Of a stretch of 64,000 nt of DNA, positions 1 to 10,128 are shown in pieces. Below the pieces are notes generated by a model. The model was given only the letters and a program-made list of their open reading frames with translations. It searched no databases and had not been told where the DNA came from. This DNA comes from Porphyra umbilicalis. Its lineage: Eukaryota > Rhodophyta > Bangiophyceae > Bangiales > Bangiaceae. The translations under genes were made by a program, and so were the position numbers. The stretch spans positions 1 to 64,000 of the forward strand of contig KV918786.1 in the NCBI GenBank assembly GCA_002049455.2. The letters are read 5' to 3'. Numbering within the stretch: position 1 is the first letter of the stretch; each line of letters starts with the position of its first letter.

Positions 1-552
1 TCGACGATGCGGGCGGTTGGGTGGGAGGGTCGGGGGGGCGGGGGGGGGGTGGGGGGAGGACTCGCCATAGCGGCGGGGGCGCCGGGGGGGGATCCGCGCG
101 ACCGGTTGGTGGTCTTTCTTATTGTTTTTGCATGGGTGGCGGCGGGGGACGGGGGGGGGTGTGCACGACCGGTGGGGCGGTCGGGCTCGGGCGCGTGCGT
201 GGTGGGGGCGGCAGAGGGGAAACGCAGCGTCCACCGCAGCAGCAGCCGACGGCCGTGGGTGCACGGCGGGTGTGGCACGCTTCACGCGTTCACCAGAGAC
301 GTGGTGTCACGCGTCGTGCGCTCCCCGGGAATGTCAGTGGCGATCACGCACGCGGTCACCACAAATGTCCATGGCCATGCAACGACGCCACCACTCGTAC
401 CGAAACCGAGGCGGCCGCGCCCCACCGTCGTGCGGGCGCCGCACGTCCAGCCCTGAACTGTACGGCTGGCTGGTGCGTCGGCCCTCAACCCCTCCGTCCC
501 CCCCCCCCCAAAAACCACACGCCTCCCCGCCGCCCTCCCCCCGCCCGGCGCC
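1..552. other. Intergenic, no gene seen
   Basis: Very GC-rich sequence with runs of G (for example around 32-56 and 150-160) and C (around 499-508). Several frames are open only because stop codons are rare at this base composition. None shows a recognisable domain. Confidence 0.5.
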
Positions 553-2818
553 TCACAAAAAACTAATCTTGTCAAGCGCGCGGTTCACCGGCCCCCCCCC
601 CCCCCCCAACACGCGCCCCCGCAAGTACCGCCCGTCGTCGCGGTCGCGGTAGGCGAGCGCGGCGCGGATTTCGGCCTCGACCCCCCCCTTGACCGCCGCA
701 AACAGCTCGTCCGCGTCGCCGTCAAAGGCGGCCGCGTCAATGGGGGCGCCAAACGAAAAGTAAAAGCGCTCCCCGCCCCCCGTCGGCGCGACGAGGGGCA
801 TCAAGTCGGCGCCGTCGAAGCCCGCGGCGGCCACCGCCGCGCGCACCGCGTTGCCGACGAGCGGCGCGGCTTGCATTTGGGGGCCGTCGGCGACAATGGC
901 GGTCGCGTCTTCCACCCCCACGCTCGCCACGGGGATGATGAGCGCGCCGTACCGCGCGGCGGCGCGCACAAAGGAGCCCTCTGCCCACTGCAGCTCGTAC
1001 TTGCCATCCGTCGACCGCGTCGCCACCTCCCGCGCGCCGCCCGGAAAGAGGAGCGTCGGCTGGCCGCTCGCCAGCAGCCGCACGTAGTTGCGGGGCGACG
1101 CGGGGATGGCGCCGAGGTCGGTGAGGAGCGCCCCCCACCCCGGCAGCGCGGCGGAAAATTGGTCAAAGTGCACCGGGTGCGCGAGCGACCGGAGCGCCAA
1201 CCCGTGGGTGGCGACCAAGTGCGTGACGAGCAGCGGCAAGTCGAGGATGCCGAGGGAGGTGTGGTTGCCGACAAACAGCAGCGGCCGCGGGGGGGACCCC
1301 CCGCCCGCCGACGCACGCCGCCCACCGCCGACGCGCGCCGCCACCGCCGCGTCCCGCACGCGCGACGAGTGCAAAAAGACGGGGCTCGTCGCCACGCGCA
1401 GGGGCGTCAGCACCCGCTGCACGAGCGCCATGCGCGCGTACGCGGCGGGGGGCGGGGGGATTTGGGGCTCTCCCCGGGAGCTACCGGCGGCGGCAGCGGC
1501 GGCGGCGGCTCGACCGCCGCCGTCGCCGCCTCGGCCGCGGTGGTGCTCTGCGGCACCGCCCGTGGCGGCGGCGGCGGCGCGCCCGCCGGCGCGTCGCGGC
1601 GGGCGCGCGCCGCGCCCGCGTCCGCCCCCCCCGCGGGCGTATCGTGCACGGCGAGGAGGTCGACGAGGCGCACGCCCGCCTCCAACAAGCACGCGTGCGC
1701 CGAGTCGGGGAGGACGGTGCGCCACACGGGCACGCCGCCGCCCTTCCACACCCGCGCGAGGCGGTCAGCTTCGGCGACCGACGGCAGCAGCCGGTCGCGG
1801 CCACTCGCAATGAGGCCGACCCCCCCCCGCACCCCCGCCGTCGCGTCGAGCAGCGCCGCGTCGGCCGCCCACCGCGCGGCCACAAACTGACGGATGAGGC
1901 GCGTGCGGTGGAGCGTCGCCGCCAGCGGCGCGCGGCGCACGTCCAAGCCGCGAGGGGGCTCCCACGGCTCCCCCGCGCCCGCACCCGGCGACGCGCCGCC
2001 GCGTGCCAGCCGCGTGCGGTCGGTGAGGAGCGCCCACATGACCGCCGCGGCGGCCGTGTAAAAGAGGCGCCCGCCGACGAGGTCCGCCTTGAGCAGCGGC
2101 AGCAGGGGCGTCAGCGCGCGCACCGTCACCGCCGGCAAGGACGGTTGCGCGACGGCGGTCGCGGAATTGAGCAGCGTAAGCGTGTCAATGGTGCCCGTGG
2201 GCGCGGCCGCGGCGACGCGGAGGGCGACGAGCGCGCCAAAGGATTCGCCGACGAGCGTCACGCGGTCGGCACGGGTCCTTGCGAGGACCGTCGCCAGCGC
2301 CGCCACCGCCGAGTCGGTCAGCTGCTCCCACGAGGACGTTGTGTCAGACGGGCGGTGCGTGAGCGACGCGACCGTGTAGGCGGCGGTGAGGGCGCCGCCG
2401 TCGAGCTGCGCCGCCCCCAGCGGCTGCCCGTCGAGGCCGGCAATGTACACGAGCGTGCGGGGGGGGGGGGGGGGGGGGGGGCGTCGCCGCTGCCATTGCC
2501 GCCGCCGCCGTCACCAGTGCCATCGGCGGCCGGCGGCAGCGCCGGCGGCGCCGCCCACACAATGTCAAAGCAGGGGTTGGGCGCCACGACGGCGGCGCCG
2601 ACGGCGGTCGGCTCGACGACCCCGACCGCCCCCGCTGCCGTCGCCGCCGCGGTCGGCGGGACCCGTGGGCGCGTGGCGGGCCTCGGCGCCGCCGACGCCG
2701 CTGCGGCCCGGCGGTGGCGGCGGCGGGCGGGCAGGGGGCGACGCCCGCCGCCCGCGTCGACCGCGGCGGCGACGCTGGCAGGCCGTCTGACGGAGGCGGG
2801 GGTGGCGGCAAACGCCAT
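553..2818 (-). CDS. Phytyl ester synthase-type protein (alpha/beta hydrolase plus acyltransferase)
   Basis: Plant PES1/PES2 proteins esterify phytol and fatty acids in plastids during chlorophyll and membrane breakdown. Here the start at 2818 opens a basic, Ala/Arg-rich transit-like N-terminus. The hydrolase part (about 2455-1640) shows YIAGLDG, the nucleophile elbow GESFG, GRDRLLPS (acid) and SAHACLLEAG (histidine region). A Pro/Ala linker follows, then the acyltransferase half (about 1440-553) with VGNHTSLGILDLP and LLFPGGAREV, the latter typical of this family. The reading frame changes twice: in the 20-base G run at about 2461-2480, and again in the low-complexity linker (about 1450-1640). 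No internal stops occur in the conserved parts. It ends in TGA at 553-555. Domain order and motifs are seen. Plastid location and substrate are inferred from the family. Confidence 0.88.
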
Positions 2819-3434
2819 GGCGCGGGGGTGGGGTGGGCGGGGGAGGGGGAAAGCGGCCGCGTGTCGGGGGGGCGGATGGCAAAGGAGGCGGGCGTGTGGG
2901 GGGGGGGGTGGCGGTGGGGACGGTCGGGTGGGGGGGGGGGCGGATGTGGAGGGGGCCGGCCACCCACCACGAGACAGCGCCGGGAGTGGATGGCGTGGGC
3001 GGGGAGGCGGAACCCGTCGCGCGTTTAATGCGCGGCCGCCCAACGTTGGAAGAACAGCGGGCACAGCCTGCCCGCGTGCGCCGCCCGACGCGGGGGCGGG
3101 ACGACGAGTGGTGGGCGGCTGGCGTCGCGGCGGCGGCCGGCCCGCGGGCCGCTGCGCCCGTCGCGCGGTCGGCGGCGGCGGCGTGCAAGTCGCGCCACAC
3201 ATCCGCACGCGCGGGTCGCCGGTCGCCGCTTCCACCGCCGCGGCGCCGTCGGGTGTTGGCGGTCGCCGTCAAATAAGTGCGGCGCAGTGGACGACGCACC
3301 CAAATGGAGCAACGGCGGGCTGGACTTGAGAAGACAGCAGTTCGTCTCGCAATCTCATGGCACGCGTCACGCTCGAGATTGTGCCACAAGATATCTGGGC
3401 CGAACCATAAGAACTCGGTGTCTCAGGTACAGTA
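2819..3434. other. Upstream region of the phytyl ester synthase gene
   Basis: GC- and G-run-rich DNA upstream of the phytyl ester synthase start, followed by copy A of a dispersed repeat (3268-3413) and the left flank of the pogo-like element. No gene is recognised. Confidence 0.5.
3268..3413 (+). repeat. Dispersed ~145-bp repeat, copy A
   Basis: Aligns by eye in the same orientation with 15833-15984. Shared blocks include AAGTGCGGCGCAGT, CCCAAATGGA, CTGGACTTG, a CTCGCRATCTCATGG block, CTCGAGATTGT and ATATCTGGG. The inner ATCTC and GAGAT blocks could form a hairpin in both copies. The two copies have clearly diverged. The family is not recognised. Confidence 0.7.
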
Positions 3435-3459
3435 CAGTCTATATCCGGTTATATACGCT

Positions 3460-3490
3460 CCAGTTATATATCAGGGTGATATATAACTGG
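3460..3490. repeat. Perfect subterminal palindrome in the pogo-like element
   Basis: CCAGTTATATATCA (3460-3473) and its exact reverse complement (3477-3490) are separated by GGG. The same TGATATATAAC block occurs beside the right terminus (7169-7179), so it may be a transposase binding site. That role is inferred. Confidence 0.75.
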
Positions 3491-4478
3491 GAGATTCTCG
3501 ATCGACATTCTCTACTCGATCAGTAGCCAACCTCGATCGTCATCTGGCATACAGTCGGCAAAAAGCCCAATCCGGAGGAATTGAATTACGATGATCAAGG
3601 GGGTACGAACCTGTGCCCCAATGGGCCCCACCCCAGTCGTGGACCCCATCGTCGTGGGCCCCACCGTCGTCAGCGCGACCACCGTCGTCACGGCTGCCCA
3701 CGGTCCGCCACTGGTGTGCCCGCCTTTGTGGACAGCGCGTTGCTCTGCACTGCCGGGGACCCGAGACCGTGTCTTCCAACCTCCCATCTGCACCCTGTGA
3801 ACGGTGGTAGACGGCTCACTTTTCTTCGCTCCTGTACCCTGTACCGGGGTGGGTGATTTCATGCGTGTGCGAGTAGCGTGGTGATCGCGGTGACTCGAGG
3901 TTGTTTTCTTTTCTTTTCATCGTCCCCGTTTGTTTTGGGCGCACTCCAATGGAGGATCTAGGTTTGCTTGCGTTGGTGCTTGAGTTTGTCATTTTGTGTG
4001 CCTGTGCCACGTTATGCGCTTCCGCTGTTGTCCTCCCTACAATTGCGCCCCCCTCCCAGGATCACCCATCTCTAAGGCGGTCCGTGGGTGATGTGGCCGC
4101 CGCGGCCGCTGCGGCCGCAACAGAGGAGGTTTGCCCCAGCCCGTCGCCGGAAACCATCCAGGTTATCCACGTTGCCGCTCGCGCGGCGACGGCAGCGACT
4201 GCGGCGGCACTCGGTCGGGGTCCTTTGGGGCTTTCTGGCGCGTCGCCATGCCAATCTACGTTTCGGCATGCGGCAGCGGCGAATAACCACGGCGTCGGGC
4301 GTCACGAGGAGGCTGGAGACCGTCGTGGTCCGGCTGGGGGAGGTGGAGGTGGTACAGCGCGCGCGCGTGGAGGCGCGGGGCGTGGACGGGGTGTTTTGGA
4401 GCGTGGCGTGGGCGTATCCAGTGGTGGTGTCGGCGCCCGGGGTCGGCTGAGGGGCGCAGGCCTCGTACGCCCATCCCG

Positions 4479-6710
4479 CTAGGAGAAAAAATTGCTCTTA
4501 TCGACATCAAGGACGCCGGCCACACCTGGTCCGAAACCCTTTCGATGTTTCGGCTCAATATCAGTGTGCCGGCCGCGCGAGCCATGTACAAGAAGCGGGA
4601 AGAGTACAGGCGGCGGGCGGCGGCGTCCGAGGACCTGTCGGCGACGCGCCTGCGACGTTCCTATTTTGAGTCCGTCTTCCAGGGTTTATGGGATTGGTAT
4701 CGGACCCTGCAGCGGGTGGGCGGGAGGCACCTGCCAGTGTCCGGCGGTCTTTTAGAGGCCAGGGCGCGGCGGATTGCGGCGGATCTGGGCGTTTCAAGTT
4801 TTAAGGGGTCCCCACACTTTATCCAGAACTGGGCGGCTCGCCACAACCTGCGAAACGTGGCGTTGTGGGGCCAGGCGGGGTCGGCGGACGTCGCCGGTGC
4901 CGCTTCGCGCATCGCGGAGATCCGCGCCGAACTCGAGTCGTACCCTGCCGAAAGAATATACAACATGGACGAGACTGGTTTATTCTACCGGTGCATACCC
5001 AATCGAGCGTAAGTCCAGGAGGGTCCACGACGGCAGGCGCGGGGTACCAAGGCGATGAAAGCAAAAGAACGCATCACCCTCGTTTTGGCTTGCAACGCCA
5101 CCGGCAACCACAAGATTCCAGTCGCCATCACTAGCAAGGCCAAAGAGCCGCTGTGCTTCAAGCCTCCTCGTCGGCCGAGCCCTCTCCCGTACTTTTCACA
5201 GAAAAGTGCGTGGATGGACAGCCACATCTTCAAGTCCTGGCTCGAGACGGTCTTCTTGCCGGCGGTGAGGGCCCGCACCACTCAACCGGTGGCCTTGGTG
5301 TCGGACAATTGCGGGGCACACGATCAACTCGAGTGCAACCAAGTCAAGTTTGTTGCGCTTCCACCCAACTGTACATCCATCTACCAACCACTGGACGTGG
5401 GGATAATCGCTTGTCTGAAAAGACGGTACAAGCGGCGGCTGTTGGACCTGGTCGTTTCAGCTTTTGAAGCCACATTGGGCGCCCGCGCGGCGGCTAACGC
5501 CCCCCCGCCCGCTGAAGCGGATGCGCCTGCGTCGGATGCGGTGGCGGCGCCCGGGCAGTTCCCGACTGCCCGGTCCTCGACGGTTGTGGCGCCTGCCGCC
5601 ACGGCACCGGGTGGCGCGGCTTTCGGGGAGCCAATCGGCACGGCGCGCGCCGGCGAAGCGCCGCCAATGTCCACGTCACTGGCGGTACCCAGCTTTGGGC
5701 CATGACTTGTGGCGGACGGTCGGTGGACGCCAGTTGGCGACCAATCACCAGCGACCATGAGCGTGGCGCAGATCGCAGATCTAAGCGCGGCGCGGCGTGA
5801 TGCACGGATTGGGGTCCGGCGGGCGAACCGCAGCGCGGAGCGGCGCGCTGCGCGGATTGCAGTGAGACGGGCGGCACGCAGCGCGGAGCGTCGCGCCGCG
5901 CGGCTCGCGGTGCGGCGGGCGGCTCGAAATTCGGCGAGTGGCGTGGCCGGCGGCGGAACGAGCGGTGCAGCGATTTCCACAGGGGCCGCCTCAGCAGCCG
6001 CAGCAGCCGCTGCCGGAAGCGCCTACAACCGGCCTGCGGCGGCGGCCGGTCCCGGTATCTGGGGACGGCCCTCGAACTGGCCCGCCTCCCCTGATTCCAC
6101 GCCGCTGAACCGTCGCCGGTCCCGCGTGCGTGCGGCACGGGCAGAGATCCGCGGCGTCCGGGACGGAGCAGTCGCGACGCTTCAAGATGCGTCCGAGATT
6201 GTGCGCGACGAGTGGGAGGCAGTTGACCCTTCGACAATCGCCCATTGCTTGGTGAAATCGACCATTTTACCGCTCTCACTCGCGACGGACGTCATTGCCT
6301 TGCATGGTGAGTACCGTGCATCTTCACGTTCGCTAACCGATGATGTTAGTTCGGTTGTGTCGCTGATGGGGGAGTGCCGGTTTGGTGCTCAGGCATTCGG
6401 AGACACCCCGACGGCCGCACGAGAGATGGCGGTGCAGGAGTGGCTGTCAGTCGAGGATGACGAGGGTGTGCTGGCTGCGACAGCCGACGAGATTTTGTTT
6501 GAAAAGCGGGCGGCGGGCTCCGACGCGCACGGTGCACGGAGTGAGGGCCTGCAGAACAGCCGGGTCTGTGACTGTGAGGGGACCGCGGAGCGGCGGGATG
6601 AGCTGTCGGATAGCGGGGACTCTGACGATGACGGGAGTGAAGACCTGCCGCAAAGCGGGGTCTCTGAGAGTGACGGGAGTGAGGGTGACATGGACCTCGA
6701 AGAAGGATGA
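4479..6710 (+). pseudogene. Pogo-type DDD transposase, two in-frame stop codons
   Basis: One continuous frame runs to 6710. The N-terminal helix-turn-helix region (GEKIALIDIKDAG) leads to the DDE domain with catalytic aspartates in NMDETGL (codon 4968), SDNCGAHD (5304) and QPLDVG (5394). The last two are 29 residues apart, normal for pogo/Tigger. The C-terminal block WEAVDPSTIAHC is also family-typical. Between catalytic core and C-terminus lies an Arg/Ala-rich repeat (about 5775-5935). Two stops interrupt the frame, TAA at 5010-5012 and TGA at 5703-5705, with family-like sequence on both sides and no frameshift. The protein ends in an acidic Ser/Asp tail. The true start is uncertain: the frame is open upstream of 4479 but has no convincing ATG there. 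Two other frames over 3949-4482 also look partly protein-like and may be an upstream exon. Confidence 0.8.
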
Positions 6711-7192
6711 GTTTTCCCTTGCATCGCTAAATTTGTCGTCGGTCCCAAGACCACAAACGTCCCATTGCGATATGAAGTAATCACGACCATTTCTGTTGCT
6801 ATTTGTTCACGCTGATACATATCGTGGGAGGGGAGGGGGCAGGTGTGGACGCGGGCTGGGGGGTGCGGGGGTAAGAGGGCCTCGTCCCTGGCTAAGTCGA
6901 AGGCTGCCTGAGAGAGTCTGCCTTGTCTTGGCGTTGGATCCGGTCAGAAGAGCACACGAGGTCGCAGACTCACGTACAATCAAATCCGTAATTGAAGCAT
7001 TCCCGACGCGATCGACCGTGGACACCCGGCCAGTTTGTGACAGAGAACCTCGCGATCGGGCTTGATTCAAGGCCCGATCTGGGACTCGGCAGGGACGATG
7101 CACGACGTCCCAGCACGGTGCGCCACAAGAATGCATCGCTGGAGCAGGGGCTACCATGTGCGCAAGGGTGATATATAACCGGATATTGACTG

Positions 7193-7456
7193 TATGGCAT
7201 TTGACGTTCTCGATCACGGGGCGGATTTTTGCTCCGGGTGGTGCGGTGGCACGCCCAGTTAGCAGTTCGTGGTTTGTCGCATAGGCAAATGACGTCCTCT
7301 GGTTGGCAACGACCACAAATTTGCCTCGCTCATTGGCCGAAGTAGCTGATGTCAAGAGATTTCCGTCGCATGGCTTTATGGCGCGGGCTCTCAAAGGTCC
7401 CACACTCCACCGCGGCTGAAGACTGCTTCAAGGGGGCTGTCTTGAGACGTGGCATA
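7193..7456. other. Spacer between two TA-flanked elements
   Basis: No gene or repeat is recognised between the right end of the pogo-like element and the left end of the next one. Confidence 0.4.
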
Positions 7457-8205
7457 CAGTAATTATTCGGCCATATCCATCGCCTTTTGTTTACAGTAGC
7501 TGACAGTACTTATACTCCTCTCGCTGAACTTGTGATAAGCTGCCATGAAGTGATGTCAATACTACTTGGGAAAAAAGAGAAGTACGAAAGAGAGCATTTA
7601 CAGGGAATTGGGACGAGATGAAATCCATTTTTTCTTGCCTCAGCAGAACCAAGAGTGTGCCTCATACCAACCCGCCATGCCCCATCACTCTTCATGGTCT
7701 GTCACAGCCAAAACGACATTAACCGTCTGATGGACGGCCTCAACATCAGTCTCAACCGTCACCCTGCGACGCATCAACTGCGCATGGTCGTGACAGCTTA
7801 CGCTCTGGAACTCGGGCCGCAGCGTCGTGCTGGCCGTCACGGCCCCTAGAGAAGGCACGTCCAATTTCTCGTTGTCAGCAACATTCTGAACGTCACCAGG
7901 CTATCGCCTGAGCTCAGCGCTGGTCCTGTTGGGCAGGTAAGCCGCCCTCAGGCAGACCAGCGGGCAGTCTGCGCCGGCTACATCGCGTTTCATTTCTCCA
8001 GGATGAGCTCGGATTTGTGTAAGTTTATCCTGCCTGAGAATAAATTCAGCAGGTCGAACATAGAAGTGTTTGCAGTCCTCATTCACCGTTCTGTCGGCGC
8101 CTGTGGTGCGTTTTTCGGCCCGGTTACATCCACTGCGCATATAACCGGGACGGATTAATCCGAATAATGACTGTAACCGGGACGGAGTTAACGGAATATT
8201 GACTG
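7457..8205. mobile_element. Putative non-autonomous relative of the pogo-like element, 749 bp
   Basis: The left end CAGTAATTATTCGG (from 7457, preceded by TA) matches an inward-facing motif near the right end, whose last bases ATATTGACTG end at 8205 and are followed by TA (8206-8207). The right end carries two diverged copies of a roughly 33-bp unit (about 8140-8173 and 8174-8205), each containing AACCGGGACGGA and ending in GACTG. The terminal bases resemble those of the neighbouring 3.76-kb element. There is no coding sequence inside. Pairing of these exact ends is inference. Confidence 0.5.
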
Positions 8206-8266
8206 TATGGTCATGCCAAAAAATGTCATGGAAGTTTCCTGCGGCTAATACCTGTCCTCAGACATA

Positions 8267-8398
8267 CAGCCGTTCTCTCAAAAACCTCGCACGCCAACTG
8301 TTGCACCACACTGACAAATCGGCCTCTGCGACCCCGTGAAGGCCGATTTGTCAGAGTGATGCAACAGTTGGCGTGCGAGGTTTTTGAGAGAACGGCTG
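8267..8398. mobile_element. 132-bp foldback MITE with TA target duplication
   Basis: Almost the whole unit is one inverted repeat. The outermost 39 bases are perfectly complementary between arms, and the next 20 differ at two positions. The ends read CAGCCGTTCTCTC and are flanked by TA at 8265-8266 and 8399-8400. The loop is only about 14 bases. It has no coding capacity. The TA duplication places it with the mariner/pogo group, but its ends differ from the two elements to the left. Confidence 0.85.
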
Positions 8399-8407
8399 TA
8401 GGATGGG

Positions 8408-8896
8408 GTGGCTCGCCGTCCAGACCGACCCGTCTTCAACACCACGGCACAGCCGTATGGTAGCCAGGTCGCCCCTCCCCTAAGTTTCTTTCTGTTTCTC
8501 CTGCGCTTCTCTTCTACGGACCCTGCGGACGCACCCCCCCCCGCCCTTTCCCATCTACCCCCCTGCCCATGCGACAGCTGTGGTAGCATGCAACCATCTC
8601 ATTTTTCATTGTGCGGCCGCCAAGTGTGGCAGGCAGTAGTTCTACCTCAATCCGAGGATGACAAACAGGCAGGGTCGGATGCAATCGCGACGCCGTCGTC
8701 CGCCGTGCACACAGGGGGGAACCAATTGGGCTGTGAAACCCCCGAGACGCCTCCAAATCGCGCGGGGTCGCCCCCCTCTGACAGTGAGCCAGAGTCTGGG
8801 GTCGCTGCGCGACCCCATCGTCGCAAAAATGTACCACTCTACAGAACGGCCCCGAAGTTGGTCGCCCTCGAAGATGGTCTTCGCGACCATCTTTGA
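8408..8896 (+). CDS. Uncharacterised ORF, Ser/Glu/Pro-rich
   Basis: Open frame of 162 codons starting ten bases after the foldback element. The first third has a hydrophobic Leu/Phe stretch followed by Pro- and Cys-rich sequence. The second half (from about residue 80) is Ser/Glu/Pro-rich and ends PKLVALEDGLRDHL. The next open frame starts in a different phase at the stop of this one, so the two may be one gene with a frame break near 8890. No family is recognised. It could be a transposon accessory protein or chance. Confidence 0.2.
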   Translation: MARRPDRPVFNTTAQPYGSQVAPPLSFFLFLLRFSSTDPADAPPPALSHLPPCPCDSCGSMQPSHFSLCGRQVWQAVVLPQSEDDKQAGSDAIATPSSAVHTGGNQLGCETPETPPNRAGSPPSDSEPESGVAARPHRRKNVPLYRTAPKLVALEDGLRDHL

Positions 8897-9711
8897 GTGG
8901 GTCCAGACCCGGTAGCCCCTCTGTCAGTGAGGCAACACTGGTTGAGTCAGATTTAGGATCATTTCAGAGAAGCAAAGAAATGGCAAGTGGCAGCGGCCGA
9001 ACCGGTAATGAGCAGGTACCTCGAATTGAGCAGCCGACGGAGAGCGGCCGATGGCGAGCCGCCGATGGCGTCCAGCTGGGCGCACCCCCCCAGCGGTCTT
9101 CTTTCTGGAGGCGCTGGACGCAAGCGCACGGCACCCTCCGGATCGGACGCGGCCTCCCCTCCACCCCACTCTCGCTCCAACCGCCGCCACCCCCATACGG
9201 CCACACGGATCCCCCCCACGTGATCCCTGGGCTCCCTGCCCCCGTTGCCATGACTTGTGCCGGCGCCGGTAGCGCTGGACCCGACAATGGGCGACCGGCG
9301 GCACAATCCGTTTCCTCCCTGGACCTGGGCGCCCTGGCGATGTCCTTGATCTCGGCTGCGGCTCTGGCTCCCCCTGGGTCGGCGGGAATTGACATACCGT
9401 CGGCGACGGTGGCGGCCGCCAATGAGGCGACGAGCGCGGCATTTTCTACGGTCATGCCCGCTGGCGGTGCCGCCAGTGTGGCTGACGGTTCTGTGGTCCG
9501 TGCGTTCGTCCGAGCCTACAACGATCGTCTGACCGCTTCGTCAGCGCCCGTGGGTCCCACCCGAGGGCAGCGCGTGCTCACCCCGGGCGCGACGCGTACG
9601 GTTTCCGAACGTGGCACAATGACCCTGCAGCAGCGTTTATTGCTCATCTCTCAAGTGGCTGACAAGGTGCCGAAATTGTTGCTGGCCCAGACCACGCCTA
9701 GTTATTGCTGA
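8893..9711 (+). CDS. Uncharacterised ORF, 272 codons
   Basis: The first in-frame ATG is at 8980 (MASGSGRTGNEQ). The product has a polar N-terminus, a Pro-rich stretch, then an Ala/Ser-rich region with ordinary amino-acid balance (AVKAF-like segments such as VVRAFVRAYNDRL) and a C-terminal LQQRLLLISQVADKVPKLLL helix. No family is recognised. The stop codon at 9709-9711 lies within the left arm of an inverted repeat (9710-9736), so the ORF may belong to, or have been cut by, a mobile element. Confidence 0.35.
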   Translation: MSGSRPGSPSVSEATLVESDLGSFQRSKEMASGSGRTGNEQVPRIEQPTESGRWRAADGVQLGAPPQRSSFWRRWTQAHGTLRIGRGLPSTPLSLQPPPPPYGHTDPPHVIPGLPAPVAMTCAGAGSAGPDNGRPAAQSVSSLDLGALAMSLISAAALAPPGSAGIDIPSATVAAANEATSAAFSTVMPAGGAASVADGSVVRAFVRAYNDRLTASSAPVGPTRGQRVLTPGATRTVSERGTMTLQQRLLLISQVADKVPKLLLAQTTPSYC

Positions 9712-10128
9712 TCCCCCAATTTTGTCCTCATCGCCAGAGAACGGGAGTGCAACAGCAATGCAGGGACGTTTGTGATTGGCCAAGAGGAGCAACAGCAGTG
9801 CATGTCGGGTCCCATCTTTACAGAATGTGCCCATACGGCCCGCAAACGCACAATCGGCGCACTCGTTTTTCTGAGATTATCTGAGAATCCTGAAGAAAAT
9901 CTCGGTAACTCACGGCTCTGGGCTACTTTACCACATGAGACGACTGAGAAAGGAAGAATATCTCAAGAAAACGGAGAATCTCGATTCTGCACGGACCTAG
10001 CGGTTGGAGAGCCAATGGCGCGTCGAAGATACGCACTCAGCAGCTGTTTGATGCTGTTCTAGACCAATGGTTGGCCTGTTTTACAAAGCAGTCCCGGTCT
10101 TGGCCGATGAGGACAAAATTGGAGGATC
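9710..10128. repeat. Inverted-repeat-bounded segment, possible non-autonomous element
   Basis: GATCCCCCAATTTTGTCC (9710 onward) recurs inverted at 10102-10128. The arms match over about 25 bases with one substitution and one indel. The 365-bp interior has no recognisable gene. No clear target duplication was found. Confidence 0.45.

Larger units (their letters stand above)
3435..7192 (+). mobile_element. Pogo/Tigger-like DNA transposon, 3.76 kb
   Basis: The left terminus CAGTCTATATCCGG (from 3435) is the inverted match of the right terminus ending at 7192 (read inward, CAGTCAATATCCGG). The match extends through GTTATATA. Both ends are flanked by TA (3433-3434 and 7193-7194), the target duplication expected of the Tc1/mariner-pogo superfamily. 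Inside is a DDD-type transposase reading frame on the plus strand, broken by two stop codons. Subterminal DNA carries a perfect palindrome at 3460-3490. The terminal repeats are still near-identical, so the insertion is probably not ancient. Confidence 0.85.
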
